The notes beneath the pieces are model-generated. The model made no database searches, had not been told where the DNA came from, and saw only the letters and a program-made list of their open reading frames with translations. The translations under genes were made by a program, and so were the position numbers. Positions 59,839 through 64,000 of a DNA stretch of 64,000 nt are shown here, piece after piece. Position 1 is the first letter of the stretch, and each line of letters starts with the position of its first letter. This DNA is from Paludisphaera soli (GTDB taxonomy: Bacteria > Planctomycetota > Planctomycetia > Isosphaerales > Isosphaeraceae), in contig NZ_JAALJI010000007.1 of the NCBI RefSeq assembly GCF_011064595.1, positions 1 to 64,000 on the forward strand. Direction: 5' to 3'.

Positions 59839-62800
59839 ATGTCCAGTGGCGAGGCGACGGGGTCGTGGACGACGCGGAACGACGCCATCGGCGCGACCGT
59901 CTACGCGTTCGAGAGGGAGCATCGAGCCGCCCGCGACCCCCGCATCGAAGACTATCTCGGGAGCGTCGAAGGCTCCGACCGGCTGGCCCTGCTGCTGGAG
60001 TTGGTGCACAGCGAGCTGGAACTGCGGCTGGCCGCCGGTCTGGACGCCGGCCTGGACGGCTACCTCGCCCGCTTCCCCGCGCTGGCCGACGCCCCGGATC
60101 GCCTGGCCGCGATCCTGGAGACCGAGGTCCGGCTCCGCCGGGACGCGGGCCGCCCGGTCGATGCCGCGGAATACGAGGCCCGATACGGCCCGCTGGGCTT
60201 GCCGGTCGGCACCATCCTGCGTGGCGCCACCCCTCGTCTCCCGGAGGTGCCCGGATACGAGGTCCTCTCCGAGCTGGGCCGGGGGGCCATGGGGGTCGTC
60301 TACGAGGCGCGACAGGTCGACCTGGACCGCATCGTGGCCCTCAAGATGGTCCTGGCCGGCCCCCACGCCGGCCCCGGCGAGCTCGACCGCTTCCGCGCCG
60401 AGGCCCTGGCCGTGGCCCGGATCGGAAACCCGGGGATCGTCCAGGTCTTCGAGATCGGCGAGGCTGACGGCCTGCCCTACATCGCGCTGGAGTACGTCGG
60501 CGGCGGCGACCTCAAGGAGCACCTCGGGGGGGCTCCCATCCCCGCGGCCGAGGCGGCCGGGCTGGCGTTGGCGATCTCCCGCGCGGTGGCCGCGGCGCAC
60601 CGGGCCGGCGTCGTGCATCGGGACCTCAAGCCGGCCAACGTCCTGATGACGCCCGAGGGGGAGCCCAAGGTCGCCGACTTCGGCCTGGCCAAGCGTCTGG
60701 GCGGAGAGTCGGGCCGGACCGGCGATGGGGCGATGCTGGGCACGCCCTGCTACATGTCCCCCGAGCAGGCCGGCGGCCGCAACGGGCAGGTCGGGCCCGG
60801 GGCGGACGTGTACGCCCTGGGCGCCATCCTCTACGAGATGCTCGCCGGCCGGCCCCCGTTCCAGGCCGCGACGGTCGGCGGGACGCTGCGGATGATCTGC
60901 GACCGCGAGCCCGTCCCCCCCTCGCGGCTCCAGTCCGGCGTGCCGCGCGACCTGGAGACGATCTGCCTGAAGTGCCTGGAGAAGGAGCCGCCGCGACGCT
61001 ACCCATCGGCCGAGGCGCTCGCCGACGACCTGCGTCGATTCCTCGACGGCCGCCCGGTCCTCGCCCGCCGAGCCGGCCCGGCGCGGCGGGCCTGGATGTG
61101 GACCCGACGCAACCCGCTGGCCGCCTCCGCGCTCCTGGCGATCCGTTCCGTCGCCGCCGATGCGGTCGCCCGGGAGCAGGCGCGTCGCTCACGTCGCATG
61201 TTCGAGCTGGGCCGGATCCGGCAGGCGCACGAGAGCTGGGAGGCCGGCGACCTCCGAGCCGCTCGGCGGCGGCTCGGACAGGTCTCGGCCGAATTCAGGG
61301 GGTGGGAATGGCGGCATCTGGACCTGCTCTGCCGTTCGTCTCCCGGGCTCGTGGTGACGACCGATCCAGCCGCCGCGCCGTACTTCGAGTTCATCGGGCG
61401 AGGCGACCGGTACGTGGTCCCGGCCGGCGCGAACTCCATAGCTGTTCGCCGTTCGGCCGACGGGAGCGAGATCCACCGCCTCTCCTTGGGATCGCCGCTC
61501 GCGGCCCTCGCGATCGACGGGCAGGGCCGGCGGATCGCCGCGGCCGACGAGGCGGGCGTGCTGTACGTCTGGGACCTGGTGTCCGGCTCCCTGCTGCCTC
61601 AGGTCAAGGCGCGGGGGAAGCCGGATCGGCTGGTGTTCTCGGCGGACGGCTCGCGAGTCGGCGTCCTGGACGAGATGCATCGATGGGCATGGGTGCTCGA
61701 CCTCGCGTCCGGCCGGATCCTCTTCTCGTCGGAGGAGTGGAGGGGCCGGCCCGTCGGCGTCGGGCCGATCCTGGACCTCGCCCTGTCCCCGGACCTTAGT
61801 CAGCACGCGACGGTGACGCTGGACGAGCACGAGGCGACGAACCTCCGGGTCTGGCGGATCGACCAACCCGAAGCCGTCTGGTCGCTGCCTCTCCGGTGGC
61901 CCAAGAGGCCCGGAAGCACGGGGGAGCCTCCCCGTACAATCCCCCCGGACGCCAACGCCCCCCTACGCTTCTCAAGGGACGGCTCGCTGGTCCTGTGCCG
62001 GCCTCCCTCCGCCCTCGAATTCGGGGATGGCGACGGGCCGATCGAGGACGCCCGGCGGGGCGATGCCCAAGCGAACGGGGCGGGACGGCTGGGCATCTTC
62101 GATGCGACCACCGGCCGGCCCGCCCCGCAGCCCGAGCGGCTGAACCAGGGGCTGCTCAGCCCGGACGATCGGCTTCTCCTCCTCCCCCGGGCCGCGAATG
62201 GCGTAGACGTGACCGAGTTGGCGACGGGGCGCGAGCTCGCGGTGTTGAAAGGCCCCGGGTACTTGTGGCGATTCGGTCCACGGTCCGACCTGCTGGCTCA
62301 ATGGAGCGAAGCGGAGGTCCGATTCTGGGATCTTGATTCTTCCAGTGTCCGTCTGAGCCACGCGCCGGATCGGTCCGCTTTCCGAGGGGACTACAGGGGG
62401 ATCGTGTTCTCACCCGACGGCTCGCGCTACGCCATGCCCGACGGCCCCTGTTCGGTCACGGTGAGGGAACTGCCGAGTGGCCGGGTGATCCAGACCCTTT
62501 GGCGACTATCCGACTCGCCCGTGGGCGAAACGCCCCCTCGGGCCGACACATGGCCCGAAAACCTCGACGGATTCCGGGGGCCGATGAGGTTCAGCCCCGA
62601 CGGGCGGTGGCTCGCGATCTGTGGGGAGACGATGCAGCTCTTCCGCATCGATGGGCGAGGGGAGCCGTCGAGCGTCGAGGTTCAGATGCCGAGCGGTAAT
62701 AACCTGATGGCGAGGAACGCGGACCAATCCGCCTTCAGCCCCGATGGACGCTCCTGGCTGGAAAGGGAGTCCGCCCCCCGCGGATTCCTCCTGCGAAGGT

Positions 62801-63906
62801 ACGGCTTGGACGACGGCGTCGAGCAATCCATCCGCTTCGAAGACGAGGAGGGGGTGTCCGGTTGGCTGGTTCCCCGACCCGGGCTCGTGCTCCTGGGCAA
62901 GATGGACGGGGGCGTCTCCATTCGCAAGGACGGCCGCGAGCCGGTCCCCCGCAGGATTCACGACGGCCCGGTGATGTGGCTCGACGCGCTGCCGGACGGC
63001 TCGCTTTTCGCATCGGCCGCGGTCGTCAATCCCGCCGATCCCGCGGATTTCGCGGCTGGTCCGGAGGACCAGTTCGAGGAGTACAGGCACGTCGACGCGC
63101 CTCCCAAGGCGACGAAGGACGAGCAGGTCGGATTCATTAACGGCGTCGTGCACGGCGGGTATGCGGACATGCCCACGGGGCCCCAGCTTCGGGAGGGTGT
63201 GGCCCCCAAAGACACGCTGCCGGGGCAGACGGACCTCCAGGACGAACAGGACAAGGCGGAGCTCGGGAACCCGGGAAGTGCGGGTGAAGTTGTGCAGTGG
63301 GCAGTGTGGGGGCCGGAATCGGCGGCCCCCCCGCGGCGCGGCCGGTTCGCGGTGGGCAGGAGTCTCAATCCCCGGGTCCGCCTTCTCCGCGGCGGCAGTC
63401 GTCTCCTCCTGTCTTTGGGCAGTCGCTCGATTTACCTCGAGGGCGGCGAGTGGCACTCCCCGTTCGAGTTGAGGTTGTTCGACCTCTCCGCGGAAGGCCG
63501 GCTCATCTATCGCTTTGGCAACCTGGAAGCGGCCGATCGGCGGCTCCACCCGAAGGCGGTGAACAGCTACGCCGTCTCCAATGACGGCGAGTTGATCGCG
63601 TTGGGGCACCGCGACGGGACCTTGATCGTCCGCGAGGTGGGCACGGAACGGCAGATCCTCTCGCTGCCGGCCCATACGGGCGGAGTCGGCGCGGTCGCTT
63701 TCGCGCCCGACGCCCAGCGGGTCGCCACCGCCGGCTCCGGGGGCGATGTCAGACTCTGGGACTTGCAGACGGGCATGGAGGTGCTCGCCCTCCGAAGGAC
63801 CAAGGGGGATCCGATCACCACGCTTGCTTTTTCCCCGCAAGGGACGCGGCTAGTGGGGGCGGCCCTCTCGGGTGTCGCCAAACATGCATGGCATGCGTCG
63901 CCGTGA
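59839..63906 (+). CDS. WD40 Ser/Thr protein kinase lacking a membrane segment
   Basis: The 1355-residue protein is paralogous to the kinase at 52373. It has the same N-terminal helical region (RIEDYLGSVEGSDRLALLLE), then LGRGAMGVVYEARQ, VALKMVL, HRDLKPAN, DFGLAKRL and TPCYMSPEQAGG. After the kinase domain the usual hydrophobic helix is almost gone: NPLAASALLA runs straight into IRSVAADAVAREQARRSRRM, so a deletion there is likely and the protein may be cytosolic. Residues about 500-1355 form WD40 blades, some degenerate (VLYVWDLVSGSLLP, VRLWDLQTGMEVLAL). ATG 59839 follows GAGGA. It ends just inside the window. Confidence 0.87.
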   Translation: MSSGEATGSWTTRNDAIGATVYAFEREHRAARDPRIEDYLGSVEGSDRLALLLELVHSELELRLAAGLDAGLDGYLARFPALADAPDRLAAILETEVRLRRDAGRPVDAAEYEARYGPLGLPVGTILRGATPRLPEVPGYEVLSELGRGAMGVVYEARQVDLDRIVALKMVLAGPHAGPGELDRFRAEALAVARIGNPGIVQVFEIGEADGLPYIALEYVGGGDLKEHLGGAPIPAAEAAGLALAISRAVAAAHRAGVVHRDLKPANVLMTPEGEPKVADFGLAKRLGGESGRTGDGAMLGTPCYMSPEQAGGRNGQVGPGADVYALGAILYEMLAGRPPFQAATVGGTLRMICDREPVPPSRLQSGVPRDLETICLKCLEKEPPRRYPSAEALADDLRRFLDGRPVLARRAGPARRAWMWTRRNPLAASALLAIRSVAADAVAREQARRSRRMFELGRIRQAHESWEAGDLRAARRRLGQVSAEFRGWEWRHLDLLCRSSPGLVVTTDPAAAPYFEFIGRGDRYVVPAGANSIAVRRSADGSEIHRLSLGSPLAALAIDGQGRRIAAADEAGVLYVWDLVSGSLLPQVKARGKPDRLVFSADGSRVGVLDEMHRWAWVLDLASGRILFSSEEWRGRPVGVGPILDLALSPDLSQHATVTLDEHEATNLRVWRIDQPEAVWSLPLRWPKRPGSTGEPPRTIPPDANAPLRFSRDGSLVLCRPPSALEFGDGDGPIEDARRGDAQANGAGRLGIFDATTGRPAPQPERLNQGLLSPDDRLLLLPRAANGVDVTELATGRELAVLKGPGYLWRFGPRSDLLAQWSEAEVRFWDLDSSSVRLSHAPDRSAFRGDYRGIVFSPDGSRYAMPDGPCSVTVRELPSGRVIQTLWRLSDSPVGETPPRADTWPENLDGFRGPMRFSPDGRWLAICGETMQLFRIDGRGEPSSVEVQMPSGNNLMARNADQSAFSPDGRSWLERESAPRGFLLRRYGLDDGVEQSIRFEDEEGVSGWLVPRPGLVLLGKMDGGVSIRKDGREPVPRRIHDGPVMWLDALPDGSLFASAAVVNPADPADFAAGPEDQFEEYRHVDAPPKATKDEQVGFINGVVHGGYADMPTGPQLREGVAPKDTLPGQTDLQDEQDKAELGNPGSAGEVVQWAVWGPESAAPPRRGRFAVGRSLNPRVRLLRGGSRLLLSLGSRSIYLEGGEWHSPFELRLFDLSAEGRLIYRFGNLEAADRRLHPKAVNSYAVSNDGELIALGHRDGTLIVREVGTERQILSLPAHTGGVGAVAFAPDAQRVATAGSGGDVRLWDLQTGMEVLALRRTKGDPITTLAFSPQGTRLVGAALSGVAKHAWHASP

Positions 63907-64000
63907 GCATGGGAGTGCTGGACTCGTGCCTCCCGCGACCGCCCCAAATAGTCGAGGCCGACGACTCGCCGTGTCCCATGTCGACGATGGGAAGCATGGT

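Overview
The window looks like a chromosome or large plasmid segment of a planctomycete, most likely of the Isosphaeraceae type. It is very GC rich. It carries a type II secretion-like prepilin of the DUF1559 family, an extracellular protein with the planctomycete N-terminal FESLEGRQL motif, Ser/Thr kinases fused to WD40 propellers next to an ECF sigma factor, and Sel1 and TPR repeat proteins. I saw no rRNA, tRNA or CRISPR array.

Layout. Positions 1-6.5 kb hold an IS630 remnant, a long stretch without genes, an iteron-like array (2370-2690) and a decayed replication cassette: a primase-polymerase followed by a RecA-like ATPase. A ThuA-like secreted protein and a dead IS5 transposase follow. 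From 9540 to 22730 runs the most interesting object: a candidate retron. It starts with a structured RNA (9540-9809) with retron msr-msd architecture. Four tightly coupled genes follow: BRCT plus helical repeats, a 2120-residue beta-propeller plus HEAT/ARM protein, a SWIM zinc finger plus WGR protein, and a retron-type reverse transcriptase with NAxxH, YADD and ITG motifs. The RNA lies about 11.6 kb upstream of the RT gene, at the 5' end of the operon. An IS3 remnant follows the RT gene.

From 24.3 to 33.1 kb the content looks like ordinary chromosome: a myo-inositol oxygenase operon with a 42-residue membrane peptide and a sugar transporter, a SWIM-WGR ATP-dependent DNA ligase, a DUF1559 prepilin with its small lipoprotein, a membrane protein, a TPR protein and a DinB protein. 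An unidentified truncated gene with an IS5 scar and a J-domain protein lie at 33.5-35.6 kb.

From 35.6 to 45.3 kb there is a second gene-poor accessory block. It has an iteron array homologous to the first one (36961-37297), a 322-bp MITE-like element with perfect 33-bp inverted ends (38864-39185), a DUF3987 replication protein broken by one amber codon, and a GP88-like gene broken twice. A 16-bp palindrome TGAATC-N4-GATTCA occurs five times, only in and around these two replication blocks. I infer two related, decaying integrated replicons or satellites.

From 45.3 to 64 kb there is a glycosyltransferase stub, a large chitinase-like FN3 protein, a broken TPR gene, an ECF sigma factor with a WD40 kinase (frameshifted), two Sel1 proteins (the second with an in-frame TGA) and a second WD40 kinase.

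A recurrent feature is genes that are intact except for one or two point lesions: single-base losses in G or C runs and isolated stop codons. The 12.8-kb retron operon has none, which argues that it is still under selection.
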